NCBI GenBank assembly: GCA_017591395.1
Contig: WEDG01002550.1
Location: 1-64,000 of the forward strand
Direction of reading: 5' to 3'
From: Schistocephalus solidus
Lineage: Eukaryota > Platyhelminthes > Cestoda > Diphyllobothriidea > Diphyllobothriidae
Length of the DNA stretch: 64,000 bases
Part shown: piece by piece, positions 45,190-56,515 of the stretch
Layout: each line of letters starts with the position of its first letter
How positions within the stretch are numbered: the stretch's first letter is position 1
Notes under the pieces: generated by a model
What the model was told of the DNA's origin: nothing
The model's database searches: none
The model's input: only the letters and a program-made list of their open reading frames with translations
Made by a program: the position numbers and the translations under genes

Positions 45190-47470
45190 ATATTTTCGTA
45201 TTCTGATGATTTGATAGACGTTATCGCTGTCATATATAAGCCCCGATTGTTACTTACGTTTAAAGGCATTATATGTGTTAGCATTTATATTCCCCTTCTA
45301 CCTGTGAAGGTGCCCAAACCCAATTTTTTGATTTTCACAAAAACTTGCTTTATTGTATTGCAAGCATCTTATTCTTTTTTGTGGCAACTTTAATCATGGG
45401 AATCTATGTCTGCTTACACTGTTAGGCTTTGATGATCTTGGCTCCTTCAATACTCGCACTGATGCCCCTCTTGATCACGTTTTGACCAAACAACTCAAGC
45501 TTTTCTTGTTGAAAACTGATCTCAACTGTCCGGTTCCGAAATTCTGTGCTATTGGGCCTTCCAAAAATATATCCCACTTATACGCATGCACTGCTAATAA
45601 AACCCGCAGGGAAAATTAAGGTTCATGATACGTGCCCACAAAACATTTGTCTTCTCCAGACTTGTATATCGGACGCTATTCTCACTTTTCTCAGACAATC
45701 CAATACCGAATAGTGCTCCAGCTACCTTACAACATTTTTAAAAGAAATTTTTAATATTTGTTGTCCTCTTGATGCCGTTTTAGTCCAACTTGACAGAATT
45801 TCTTCTCCCTATATAAAATCTTTAAGACGTAAAAAAGAACTTATCTACATGGCAGTCTAAAGGACTGTAATGTCTTAATAAAAAGTGAGATTTCCAGACT
45901 AAATGATTTGTTTGTTAGTCAGCTTTTTGCCTCTCCGTTCACACCTTCTTTTAGCTTTCGTCTACTGAACTCTGGAGGAATCTAAAGCCTCTCACGAGCC
46001 AAGGCAGCAAACTGACCCATGATGCTGATTAAGACTCTTTAAATGAACATTTTATCCATACTTACCCTGATTCCAATCCCCATCAAATAACTGTTGCTTC
46101 TACCACGCGCTTTTTCTCCTGTGTCAGTGGCAACAGTGAAGAAACACCTGAAAATCCCGTGGTTCAACTGCTGCTCAGCCGGTTGATGCCTCACCATTTA
46201 TTCTAAAATATTGCTGCTCTCAGATTTCCCCTGTTTCGACACACCTTAGCAACATGTCCTTCATAGAGTCTAAGATTCCTGACGTTTAGTTTACAGTAAG
46301 AATCAACCCTTTCCCTAAAAAATCCGCCAACATTGGTCCTAAGTATTTTCGTTCAATCACCTGAGCTTCCGCTTTACTGAAGCTTGCTGAGCGAGTCACC
46401 TTAGATATAAATATACATTTTCCTCCAAGTTCTCCAACCCATTACAATTTGCATATAAGGCCAGGCGAAGTACCCTAGATGCCGTTGTCCTTGTGGTAAA
46501 TTGGGCTCTAAGGGATTTAGACCACGTGGCCAATCTACAACTGCTCTGATAATTTTCACGCCCAGATTTCTTCGGGCTGTGTGTTGTGTTAACTCCTTAC
46601 CCCACCTTTCCTTTCCTCGAAGCTAACGCGTTGACCTGGTTTTTCGTTACGTTGACCTCTGACCCTTGCTCCTTTATATTGATTTTCTGTAAATTCACAA
46701 TGCTGTCTACTTCTGTGTTATACAAAGATAGGTTACAGTTGATAAGTCGTCACAAAATTTGCTGGTACCAATAAATCCCGCTGTTTACGCCTGTTTAAGA
46801 CGACATGGTTGTTGGCTATCCACTTAAAATCAGACATCTCCAGTCTCTGAAAGATGGCCTGGCCCATGTCTCAGCATGTTCGTTAGGTAATAATCTTCAA
46901 CTCAATCATGAGAAATCTGTCCCGTGTGTTTTCACCTGTGACCCTTTCCTTGTTCTGAATCCTCAGCATTCCTTCCCCATGAGGTATCCTCTTTCCGGTA
47001 CCTCGGCATTACTCTGACATCCCATCTTTCATTATCCCCATATAATGATACTCTTTTTACTAAAGCTTGCAAACTTCTTTTTTATATGCGTCGTTTACGA
47101 TCCTATCACGCACCTAATCCTGTATCTGGTGATTTATAAATGCGTGTTTTCTTCCCCCCACCCTTTATTGTTCTCCCGTAATTTTCCAGCTTTACTTAAT
47201 TAGGATTTGCTGATTGTAAAACGTATCCTCTGAATGCTCTCTTCCGCTACCGCGTTTTCTTATACTGTTTTAGTGAAAACGATAACAAAATTACACTTCG
47301 CAAAAGTCAAGCAATTTTCTGAGCGAATTCTTGACGGTGTTACCCTCCACTCCGAGCTCATTGCCATGAAGTGTTCTCGTCTCATGCACCGAGGCTTTCA
47401 TCATATCGCTTGTCGTACATAGGCGTAACAACGCCCTGGTTTGCCATTTCTAGCACGCTACCTTATGTGT
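45190..47470 (+). mobile_element. Decayed LINE of a third lineage (C): endonuclease, RT, C-terminal domain
   Basis: Plus strand. 45250-45560 reads ICVSIYIPP, FFCGNFNHGNLCLL (the GDFN endonuclease motif as GNFN) and NTRTDAPLDHVLTKQL. RT fingers lie near 46280-46400 (PFPKKSANIGPKYFRSIT, LLKLAERVTLD), followed by a DAVVLVVNWALRDLDHVANL-like block near 46480. The C-terminal part near 46980-47420 includes FRYLGITLTSHLSLS, LFTKACKLLFYMRRLRSYH and FSERILDGVTLHSELIAMK. Stops and frameshifts occur every 30-60 codons, so this is older than the A and B copies. The RT catalytic box could not be found. Confidence 0.65.
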
Positions 47471-47789
47471 GAAGAGACTGAAATATAGAAACTAAGATTG
47501 GAACTGTCTTCCCCACTAGATGTCCATTTTTAAATGTTTGATTCTTGCATAATCTGTTAACTTATCTTATTCCATCAGTGAATGGAGCCATTTTTAGAAA
47601 ACAATTTGAATGATACTTTAAAAATAAAGCTTATTCCTCTCAAACATACCATACGGGGATGTTCATTGGTCGGGTTGAGGGACTTGCTTGTCCCGTCATT
47701 CCTTGGGGCTCAGTGTAGAGTCCACGCAGGTATTCACATCGCGCAAAAGGAATATACGCAGAAGAGTGTTCCGAGAACGACAAAGGAAA

Positions 47790-48070
47790 CTGGAGTGGCC
47801 ATTGCCGGTGTACTAGCCATCATCAGCTGGCAATAACCTATCCCATGTTTGGAGCACGTGAGAATCGAACCCTGGATATTTGTTTATTGAGTCCGCTTCG
47901 GCATATATTATTGGTCGCTAGCTGACTGCCTGCGAGGGCTCTACGCTGAACCCCAAAGTACAATGCCTCGAGCAAGTCCCGTAATCCAATCGCTGAATGC
48001 CCCCTTCTTAGGATAATTTATATACCTAATGGAAACCGCTAGGACAACAAGTCCGTAGTTAAACGAAACA
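47790..48070. repeat. tRNA-derived SINE-like repeat (S2), degraded pieces head to head
   Basis: Minus strand 47885-47785 has a B-box-like GGTTCGATTCTCACG followed by a GCCAGCTGATGATGGCTAG tail similar to the S2 body. Plus strand 47930-48000 has CGCTGAACCCCAAAGTACAATGCCTCGAGCAAGTCCCGTAA, like the S2 tail at 53740-53775. The A-box half is not recognisable. Confidence 0.45.
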
Positions 48071-48840
48071 AGCTGAAGTCAATGAACGAACACCGCTGGT
48101 GCGAATACCCGGTGCTCAAAATTCAGGGTTTCGTATGGCTGGCTGCTGCTAGCTAAAAAGGCAGATCTGAAAATTCTAGTCTTCGTTATATTGGACAAAA
48201 GTCCCTCATACCGCATACAAAATCCATCGTTGTTATCATTGGAAACTCTAATAGGTAGTTTTTCCCATCGAACGCCTATTGAAAATGCCACTTACCTTTT
48301 AGTGAGTTCTGACACATCACATATAACTGATGCATCATGGTTGAAAACTGCTGTTATGTCTTTTGATGTAGTTTCAGACAGGCTAAGATTTAACTGTGCA
48401 GTTTGAAAAAAGAGGTATGGATGCCTGAGGCAATGTCCTGTTGGAAAGGAAGATATCCCCCTGGTGCATCTAAAATATGACCACAAGCGTACATGTGGAA
48501 GATCCAGTGCTTAGTAGGGCCATTTCGGGTGTTGTTGGACGTTTTCTTTCTGACACATAAGTTACCACAATATAAATTTGGGTATCTCCTTATAGATTCT
48601 CATTTAACGCATGGTTTATCTGTGAAAATTGCAGGTTAATTTAATGTAAGTAAGTAGTCCGCGAGCTATCCTAATAGGTTGGTAGGTAAATCCCACCAAT
48701 TAAAGTCAAATGTGAGACACGAAAAATGTCTGAAATTAGACACCGAGGTGAATTTTGGTTGGGTTTGTCCTAATACCATCGATAATACTCTATTTTTGAC
48801 CGTTATAAAACTTAAAAAGGGATACGCTAAGAATACTGAC
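48071..48840. other. No recognised feature
   Basis: Minus frames at 48486-48079 are interrupted and match nothing. This is probably intron of the gene whose exon lies at 48841-49086. Confidence 0.35.
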
Positions 48841-49086
48841 GTAAATCGGTCGGCCTTCCATCTCCATGCGAAGTTGAGGGTACATGTGCTCCAGTTTCCA
48901 GTGCGTGTTGTAGGCGCAACGGTTTGCACTGAGAAAGACCTGGCGGTGACCAGAGAGTCGGTTGCTACCGCCCGCAGTATTTATGAAGTCGCTAGCCATG
49001 TACATGGGCTCATCTGATACCGCTTCACTTGCCAACTTGAACTGCACAGGTGAGCCGTAGGTCACCTTGCATTCAGAGGGGCAATC
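48841..49086 (-). CDS. Internal exon, candidate ciliary beta-trefoil protein (CFAP161-like)
   Basis: A 246-base (82-codon, phase 0 to 0) minus-strand exon. The acceptor is strong: CTTTTTATCTTCTAGCCCTCAG precedes DCPSECKVTYG. The donor is TTTAC|GTCAGT. Visible blocks are VTYGSPVQFKLASE, DEPMYMASDFI, SGHRQVFLSA, THWKLE and YPQLRMEMEGRPI. The pattern 'YG--F-L ... LYL-SD ... S--QEV-L ... W ... PQLR-E-EG-PV' is what I recall for the cilia- and flagella-associated protein CFAP161, a microtubule inner protein. Another beta-trefoil or MIR-type protein is the alternative. Neighbouring exons were not found within reach, consistent with long introns. The plus-strand frame 48679-49017 is its shadow. Confidence 0.5.
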
Positions 49087-49137
49087 CTGAGGGCTAGAAG
49101 ATAAAAAGCACGAAAACAGGCAGCGAGTGATGTGGTA

Positions 49138-49412
49138 CTCCTCCCCTTCCTCCTCCTCCTCCTACTACTAATACTACTACTACGACTTATAATAATACTA
49201 CTACTTTTACTACTGCCAATAGTACTGCTTCTAATATTCCTAATACTACCAATTATAATATAACTTATACTTATACTAAAATTACTACTCCTACTACTAC
49301 AACTAATAATACCATTACTACAACTACTAATAATACTGCTAGTGTTAATGTTCCAAGTACTACTAGTGCTAATACTACTACAACTACTATTATTAATATT
49401 ACTTCTTTAAAT
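49138..49412. repeat. Degenerate (TAC/CTA)n trinucleotide repeat
   Basis: About 275 bases made mostly of TACTAC, ACTACT, AATACT and related triplets, starting with CCTCCTCCTCCTACTACTA. It lies in the probable upstream intron of the 48841-49086 exon. Confidence 0.85.
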
Positions 49413-50184
49413 ACATTAAAAAAATATTCACAGAAAAGTATTGGTTGGCTTTTTAGGGCCTAGTGCTGAAAAAGAACGATTCTGTAACGTTGAGGACATT
49501 TTTCTCCAAATTGGGTTTGAATAAGCCAGCCCCGATGAAGAGGATATAAAATCCTCCTCTACACATTAATCAACTTTCCAAAGGCTTTCCTAAGGACGCG
49601 ATGAACTAGGACGCTGGATCAAGGTCAGAGGTATGGGGACATTAATCTCTGTGCACAGTGAAATGAAATTTTATAATTGCTTTATTACAAGTCATCTTTG
49701 GTTCGATGTGTATTATTGCAGGTGGGCATCAAAAGCTATTTGAAAGTATCGTGTTAAATATTACTTTAGTGTAGTTTGGTAAACTTGAAAGGAAAACTAA
49801 TGCAGCCGTGGGTTGTTCTTACTGCTAAAAATTGGGGGATGGTGAAAAACCTTTAAGACCCCGAGCACATTTCAGCTTGTTAGAAGGAAGCCGAAGGAAT
49901 TATGAACTTAGTTTGGGCTATACGGGCACGGCTCCAGGGGTGTTCATTCAGTGGAGGTAGGCTTAAGGAACTCGTCAGGCATGGCTGCGCGAAGTTGACG
50001 CACATCGCTCAGGACATAAACTTTCATGTTAAGAACAGATTTGCGGACAAACGCATAATGTGTGCAGTTATAATCGGTTGACCAAGCAAGCATTATAACA
50101 TTTTCCTGGGTGGTGACATCAGGTGCATGAACTTGTGACCGTCCAATTGTTGACCATCTCAGCAGGTGCAACAGGTTTCGTATG
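49413..50184. other. No recognised feature
   Basis: Only a 75-codon minus frame (50171-49944), unrecognised. Confidence 0.4.
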
Positions 50185-50740
50185 CACGACAGGTCAACCG
50201 TTGATAACGAATAGGTCCACCGTATGCTCCACGGAAGGGTGGTGCAGGGATGGTGACTTGCGCGTGATTTAGTTTAAAGTGATAGTAGACTTGCGCTGCA
50301 TCTACCGCACTCTCTCCTCCTCCCCGACCTGAGCCCGGTGTCATGAAAAAGTCAAGAAGACCGGAGATAAAAGAGGGCGCAGGTGGCTGGCGCGGCCGGG
50401 GCCGCCCTTCGGCGTACCACCACACCTGGCTCGGATCCCACGGAGTGGGAGTGCCATATAGGCAACATTAAGAAGGAGCCATTGCAGCCTGACTCCCAGT
50501 CCACCAGTCAGCCACTGCACACAAAACACACATTGGGCTGACCACGTGGTCCGAGTTATCCCGTCAGTTGGCAACCGTCCCAGCTACGGCTTTTAGCGCA
50601 CCGTGATAGTTTCAAGCGCGTCAGATTGTTTATAGTGAGGAAAATACGCTGAGCTCTCGACCTCACTCTCTCTCCCACCCCCACAATCAGACCACTGTCC
50701 GAGCCGGTTACCTGTCTGATGTCGTTTGCACACAGGTATA
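50185..50740 (+). repeat. R3 repeat, longest copy (5)
   Basis: Contains the full series: GTCAACCGTTGATAACGA, CCACCGTATGCTCCACGGAAGGG, GCGCTGCATCTACCGCACTCTCTCC, GGTGGCTGGCGCGGCCGGG, GGAGTGGGAGTGCCATA, GCACACAAAACACACATTGGGCTGACCACGTGGTCCGA, GATAGTTTCAAGCGCGTCAGATTGTTT and a second CTCACTCTCTCTCCCACCCC block. The same series is at 55960-56515. This copy defines a unit of at least 550 bases. Confidence 0.8.
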
Positions 50741-51204
50741 CACAAAATATTGCCACTTGAATAATATTTGAAGGAAGTGGCGTAAAATCAATTTGCACTA
50801 TTTCGTAGGGCTTGATCTGTTTATGAAGTTATGAAGTGATGCATACCAATGACATGTTTGCTGCATTGCATCACGTCGTCCTGAGAGGATTTTTGCTAGC
50901 AAGCTCCACAAAATTATTAACATCACGCAAAGAACAGGCTACTTCAAGGATGTTGGGTATCCTTTTCTACTGAAACTTAGGACGTTTAAGTTTTTGCTAG
51001 ATGCAAAGATCTATTGAAAATACAATTGACCTCGACGAAACTCAGCCTCTATCAGAGCACAGATACACGCGGAAATATCAAGACGCAGAGTTGAGGTGCA
51101 AACGTGAGTACTATGATGCCACCAAGCTGACTGCGTCTGTTACAATACGTGGGAGACTGAGGAGGAAAACGACATGGACAAAACTTTCCTTGTTTTATTC
51201 TGTC

Positions 51205-51345
51205 TAGCTTGACAAAAACAAAAGAAGACTGGAATGGCGATTTCCGGCTTTCAGCTGAGAGCCATACCCCAACCCAACCCAACACGAGGATCGAACCCGC
51301 GACCTGTTAGTTAGAAAACAAATACCCTAACCATTGAACCATGGA
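51205..51345 (-). repeat. tRNA-derived SINE-like repeat (S2), minus copy
   Basis: Minus strand: GAGTCCATGGTTCAATGGTTAGGG (A-box), a TTTTCTAAC loop region, ACAGGTCGCGGGTTCGATCCTCG (B-box GGTTCGATCC), then the body GGGTTGGGGTATGGCTCTCAGCTGAAAGCCGGAAATCGCCATTCC. The head has tRNA-like A and B boxes at the right spacing. It is not a functional tRNA, since the acceptor stem does not pair. Confidence 0.7.
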
Positions 51346-51364
51346 CTCGTTGTCTCCACGATAA

Positions 51365-51570
51365 GGATCGAGTGTTATAACAGCTGGGGTTGGGTATGGC
51401 TGACTGACGACGGCTAATAAGCCAGAAATGGCCATTCTACGCTCCCTTGTCTCCATATTTAATGCTATGCCGTCCATAATATAGTAGCCGCTGTGTGAAT
51501 GCCGGCATGGCTCGAGTTAGCTAAGGCCCAACAGGACTAGCATGTTCCATAACCTGATCGGGGAGTGCCA
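51365..51570 (+). repeat. S2 body, plus copy, head to head with the previous one
   Basis: GGGGTTGGGTATGGCTGACTGACGACGGCTAATAAGCCAGAAATGGCCATTC is the S2 body, and the tail near 51485-51535 (TAGTAGCCGCTGTGTGAATGCCGGC) matches 53700-53730. It has no tRNA head of its own and points away from the minus copy, sharing the region between them. Confidence 0.65.
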
Positions 51571-52970
51571 CACGACCTCTGTCAATTTATTCAGAGCTGA
51601 GAACAACGTAGTCTGTGCCAACATTATAAAATGACAATTTAATGACAGGAATTTCGATAGTTTTCTTAACGTTGATGCGGTCATTTGCCAGAGAGGTATA
51701 AAGTTTTAACGCAGCCATCCAGCAGTTATGATGCTACCTAACATGCCAGCGTTTTTATCATTTAGACTGGGATTGTGAAAAAAATGTTCATGTTAATTTG
51801 CGCTCAAGTTGAGGCATTAAGCCCATCCAATGAGTGACAAACCTCAATTATTAGCACTCCCCAATCCGTTTGTTTCCAAAGTAAAAGAATTGAAGTAATT
51901 TTTCGCTTTCCACGAATACCTAGAGATATGCAACATATGGGTTCTGTGGGATTAAAAAAATTTTAGCGAATGAGCGCATACAAGTTTTTGAAAAGTAAGA
52001 AGTCATGAACCTGCAGATAGAATGAGTCTTACTGCTTGAGGTGCTAGCAAGAACCAGTACCTTAGGCCCTCAAAGGATATCCCGCGCTGGATTTTTCAAA
52101 GTTTACGTTCCGTATAACCATAATCAGTTCGTCGTTGTTCACCTATCTGAAATTTTGAGGACGAAGGCACAACGAATGCCTTGAGCTTAGCATCACCATA
52201 CCTTGGCGGATTATCGGCCAAAAAAATTAATCTGGGCAGTCCAGATGGTTGAAAATATTTCTAGCATAAAAAATGAATTTTCCAGTCAACAAAGGCCATT
52301 CAACTAGCGTATAACACGCCAAGGGAATCAAAACTTGAAAGTTTAACTAATGGCATGATTGAACAGTGGGCTGGAATTCCAAAATATCCTTTTACATTCG
52401 AGCAGTGACAGAGCATTTTTAGGGTCTTTATAATTTCCTGAAAACAATTTTTCAGGAAAGCGACAACTATGACGGAAGTACGGAACTTCAACAGCAACCA
52501 ACAGATCAGTCACAAACTCAGTTAATTAAGGATGCTATACCGGCACGTTGAGATGCATTACAGTGAAACAAAAGACAAGTAAAATGTTTCTCATCGTCGG
52601 GTCAACCTTCCCCAGAAGACAACGTAGGTGAAATACAATATTCTTAACGGGTAATGAGGGCAAAAGGCTATCACTACAACTTTTTCAATCAGTTCATACA
52701 CAAACAACGAAAGCAGATCCAACTGACCCTAAGTTCTTTTAAGCTCTTCCGTTCGTAACGAACGTATTGGAAGCCGTCAGCCGCCTTCTCACTCGATTTG
52801 AATTTGGAGTGGCACAAAGGCGAAAGGCAACCACTGCCATGGCAGAAAATGTCGTGAGTCGTTTACTTAATCTGCTGCAATTATTGACAAAACAACTACG
52901 TCAGAGAAAGCGGGAGCTTACGTTGGACGCGAATGGTCGAAAATGCAGCTTCGGGGAGGAGGAAAGACGT
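51571..52970. other. No recognised feature
   Basis: Short frames only; no repeat partner noticed. Confidence 0.4.
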
Positions 52971-52974
52971 TAGA

Positions 52975-53505
52975 TCGCCGAATGCAGCTCACTTGGTGAG
53001 ACTCGATACAATTTTCAAGTTTCAAGGGACCAAAGTCCTCGCAAGAGGTGAGGACTGCGCGAGCCGCAAACTACTCAAGTCACGATTCTTAGGCCCGCAG
53101 TCCATCAACAGGCGTAATGACCTCCCCTTCCCATATTCTATTCTGAGTCATCGCCTGTGCAGGGGTACGAGTCACGCAGGGAGGGTGTGGGCAACCAAAA
53201 TCTCCAATAACAGTGAGCCAAATTGCCAGGTAAATATCACGCCAACATTCAACATGGATGGTGAAAGTACGGCCGGTAAAGACTCGGACACGAATGGCCA
53301 AGTCATCGTCGAATCCCCGAGCGGGGATCACGAGACCGGCTAGAGTGCGCAGGTGGTCGTGCGACTGCTACATCAATACTGCACTCCTTTTGCCTCCACT
53401 GCCCCTCTAACGATGGATTCGGGTGAGAATGCGAACTGTCAGGCCAATAAATCTCTTGCTCCAGCGATCGCATTCGTCCCGCAACCAATAGGTGAGCATT
53501 CCCGA
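52975..53505 (-). repeat. Dispersed repeat R4, copy 3
   Basis: Reverse orientation. 53331-53089 reads LAIRVRVFTGRTFTI, CWRDIYLAIWLTVIGDFGCP, TQNRIWEGEVITPVDGLR, aligning without gaps to the last 75 codons of copy 1. Upstream, a GCGATCGCTGGAGCAAGAGATTTATTGGCC block corresponds to 39560-39590. The 52985-53060 part (CAAGTTTCAAGGGACCAAAGTCCTCGCAAGAG) also matches, in the opposite relative orientation, a piece at 40380-40410. Confidence 0.7.
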
Positions 53506-53524
53506 TCTGAACCGACAATACACC

Positions 53525-53800
53525 GAGCCCATGGCGCAGTGAGTATGAGCACTGAAATTCTATTCAAGAGGTTGCGGGTTTGAGCCTCGGGTGAGGAGGC
53601 ATCACCTGGGGTCGGTTATGACTGACTGCTAACGGTTAATGAGCCAGTAATGGTTAGTCCAATCTACCCTGTCTTTGTCAGCCATGTTCATCTGATTATA
53701 ATACTAGCCACTGTTCGGATGCTGGCTTAGATAGGGAGTAAGCCCCAAGGCAGAATGGGACCAGTAAGTCCCGTAACCGATTTGGTGAGCGTTCGTCAAG
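53525..53800 (+). repeat. tRNA-derived SINE-like repeat (S2), most complete copy
   Basis: Head GAGCCCATGGCGCAGTGAGTATGAGCAC (A-box degraded), B-box GGGTTTGAGCCTCGGGTGAGG, body GGGGTCGGTTATGACTGACTGCTAACGGTTAATGAGCCAGTAATGG, tail ATACTAGCCACTGTTCGGATGCTGGC and CCCCAAGGCAGAATGGGACCAGTAAGTCCCG. This gives the full S2 order: tRNA-like head, body, tail, about 260 bases. Confidence 0.75.
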
Positions 53801-55959
53801 CAAAATCGAAGTGTTGGCCAAAATGGAGTTTGTTTCCGGTCCTTCGCAAACCAGAGGGAATCCTTGAAGCGATTACGAGTGTGTCTGCGTGATAGAGTTT
53901 GACAGCTGAATAAGGCCTGATTCTTGCAAAATATTATCTTGTTGAGTTTAGAATTAAACAACTGAGTTTATCTCATGATGTACAAGAGAAAGACACACCA
54001 CTCATAGCATGCACCCTTCTCAAGGTCCTTTTGCGTAGAAACGGTATCTAAAAATGAATAATTAGCCTCAGATTTGGTGATCACGGATATAAATCTTTGT
54101 TAGTTCAAAAACCTTATTACTTCTCTAGAGACACGCCCTTTGTATGGGGCACCAATGACAACACGTCTTTATTGCATCCTCCCCAAGTTTGCATCGGAAA
54201 ACAACAAGGCAATAACATGGGCTGCCATTTAGTAGAATTCAAGATGAGGGAGGGGGGTTCGTGCTTAAGACACAGATTCACGTTATGACCCGGAAGTCAT
54301 AGAAAATAAAAAAATATTGAAATGCCTCTCCAGGGGATATCGTTCTACCAGAAAGATAATTACCTAACATACGGAGTTCTTGAAGTGGATCCTAAAAACT
54401 GGTTTAAATACCAGCTCCAAGAAACCGGTACCTTATATGGAAATTCTTTAAATTGTATTTTTTTAAGCCTGAAACTTTTTTATCCTGTTAAATGCACCGC
54501 TAAATATCTGAAGAAAAATTATTTTATTGAATTTCTTCTCAGTTTGGTGTGAAATTTATGTAATTCTTCCTTTTCAAGAAAGAAATCAACATTTATCTTC
54601 TTTTAAGGTCCTTTCTGATACAGTGATTTAAATTATTTTGTTTTACTCTATATATTAAGGGTCACCATAAAGGTTCCAGTAAAAAATGTTTCTGGTTGGT
54701 CTCCCATTTAAAGGACTAACCTATCTGACCGAGTTCCATGTGAATACCGTTTGACGTCCGCCAGCATCTCTTTTGATTTATGTGGTGTTCATTTTTGCAT
54801 CGGCCCAGTAATATCTGCCTTCCAAAAGGCAATTGTTGTATGCCTTGTTTACAAAACAGATGAGTGGACCTGGTGTCCAAGATCGCATCCCGACTGCAGG
54901 AAATCCTACTGAATTTCGCTGATCTCGATTGAGAAATCGTAATCCTAGGGTATAAAAGGTGTAGACTACTTGAATAACCCACGGAGCCCGGACTCAAATT
55001 CCTGATATATTGAGCTTGGAATTACAGAAGTTAGTGGATATAGGAACATAGGTTTGGTCTGTTAATTCCTTTTTTCAGTAAAACTTTTTGCTATCTTTGT
55101 AGATGGTTGTCACGTAACTACCTTCAAAGAATTTAGGCTAGTGTACCAAAGGAAAAACGAAAAAGCTCACTTCCCTCCTGTTATTACGATAATTGCGTGC
55201 GCGGAGCTTGCACTGAATCTTCCTAACCTCACCCAAACTGAAGCCCGTTGTGCGGTGAGGGGTGCACTGTTAACCAACCGCCAGAGTGAGCCGTAGACCT
55301 CGGACCCAATGAGGAAACAGAGATGGCCATGTTTACCGGGAAACCTCGTGCATGTCGTGCTCATACGACTTCAAATGTGATACTGTTACCTAATGGCATT
55401 ACGCGAGAATACGTATTTTCGCCATGCAACCACCTTGATAATCAAAAGGATTCCACAAAATAGCATCATCGTTCTGTTTATTCTCCGTGAGGAGTAACAG
55501 ATCCGATATCGGTAAGATTCAACGGAGGATATGCTACCTGCAGCGATGAACCTTACAGGACGACTAAAAGTTACTCTGTATATGACTTTACTGTTTTGCA
55601 AGCTAATAAACTAGAGTATTTGGTATTTCTGAGCAGTGGAAATACGCAATATAGAAGGTTTTACCAACTTTGATTGCTTATGGATGTAGCATATAATTGG
55701 TTAATGCAATCAACTGTTAAAACTTTGAACGACGTATAAAGTGAGAGATTCTGAACACCAAACAGGAGCTAAGTAGCTTTTACCTTGACATCACGATAAC
55801 ATAAGTTACCTCCTTTTTTATCGGTGAAATGCATGGATTTTGTGCCCGCTCGGAGCTTTGCACGCGGACATGAGACCTGCTTGGCAGAAAGTGACTTCTT
55901 GGGATATATTCCGCGGGTGCATAAATTAAAGCCTTCCCGGCTAAGGCTTTTTTAAACTC
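53801..55959. other. No recognised feature
   Basis: Frames up to 93 codons (54716-54997 -, 54322-54552 +) without known motifs or convincing splice borders. Confidence 0.4.
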
Positions 55960-56515
55960 AACGGACAGTTTGACCGTTGATTCCAACGACGTTCACGGTG
56001 TGCATCAACTAGGGTTTGCGCAGGGACGGTTACCTGCACATAACTCAGATTATAGTGAGATTTATCTTGCGCTGCATGCACTGTACTCTCATTCTTCCTC
56101 CACCTCCTTCACCAAGGCACGGTGTCATGGCCAAGTCATGGAGACTGGAGGCGGGAGAAGGGCAGGTGGCTGGCACGGCCGGAATCACCCCAAAGCTTGT
56201 CGCCACACCCCGTTTGAAACTCAAGGGGTGGGAGTGCCATAGAGGCAGCAGTAAGAAGGAGTCACTACAGCTTGCCTCTCAGTCTGCCAGTCGGCCACTC
56301 CACACAACCACTCACTGGGCTGATTGCGAGGTCCGACTTATTCCATGCGTTGGCAACCTTCTGGGCTTTTAGCAAACCATGATAGCTTCAAGCGCGTCAG
56401 GTTATTTTTAGGGAGAAAAATGTGCTGACCTGCCCAACCTAACTCTCTATTACCATTCCCAGGCCCCATCCTCCGTCAAAGCCGGTCAGTTATCGGACGC
56501 GGCGAATGGGCCTAA
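55960..56515 (+). repeat. R3 repeat, copy 6
   Basis: Same block order as 50185-50740: GACCGTTGATTCCAACGA, CTTGCGCTGCATGCACTGTACTCTC, CGGTGTCATGGCCAAGTCATGGAGACTGGAGGCGGGAGAAGGG, GGTGGCTGGCACGGCCGG, GGGGTGGGAGTGCCATAGAGGCAGCAGTAAGAAGGAG, GATAGCTTCAAGCGCGTCAGGTTATTT. More diverged than copy 5. The open frames over it are products of its GC-rich composition. Confidence 0.75.

Noticed and set aside
48841..49086. IP3-receptor/ryanodine-receptor MIR domain as identity of the exon
   Set aside because: The PMYMASD and NTHWKLE blocks resemble MIR repeats, but the PQLRMEMEG-P block fits CFAP161 better; kept only as an alternative.
50159..50425. Pro/Arg/Gly-rich proteins over the R3 repeats
   Set aside because: They come from the GC-rich repeat itself, occur in different frames in different copies and are not conserved.
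51001..51207. 68-codon plus frame rich in charged residues
   Set aside because: No known motif, ends against an S2 repeat, no splice borders; likely chance.
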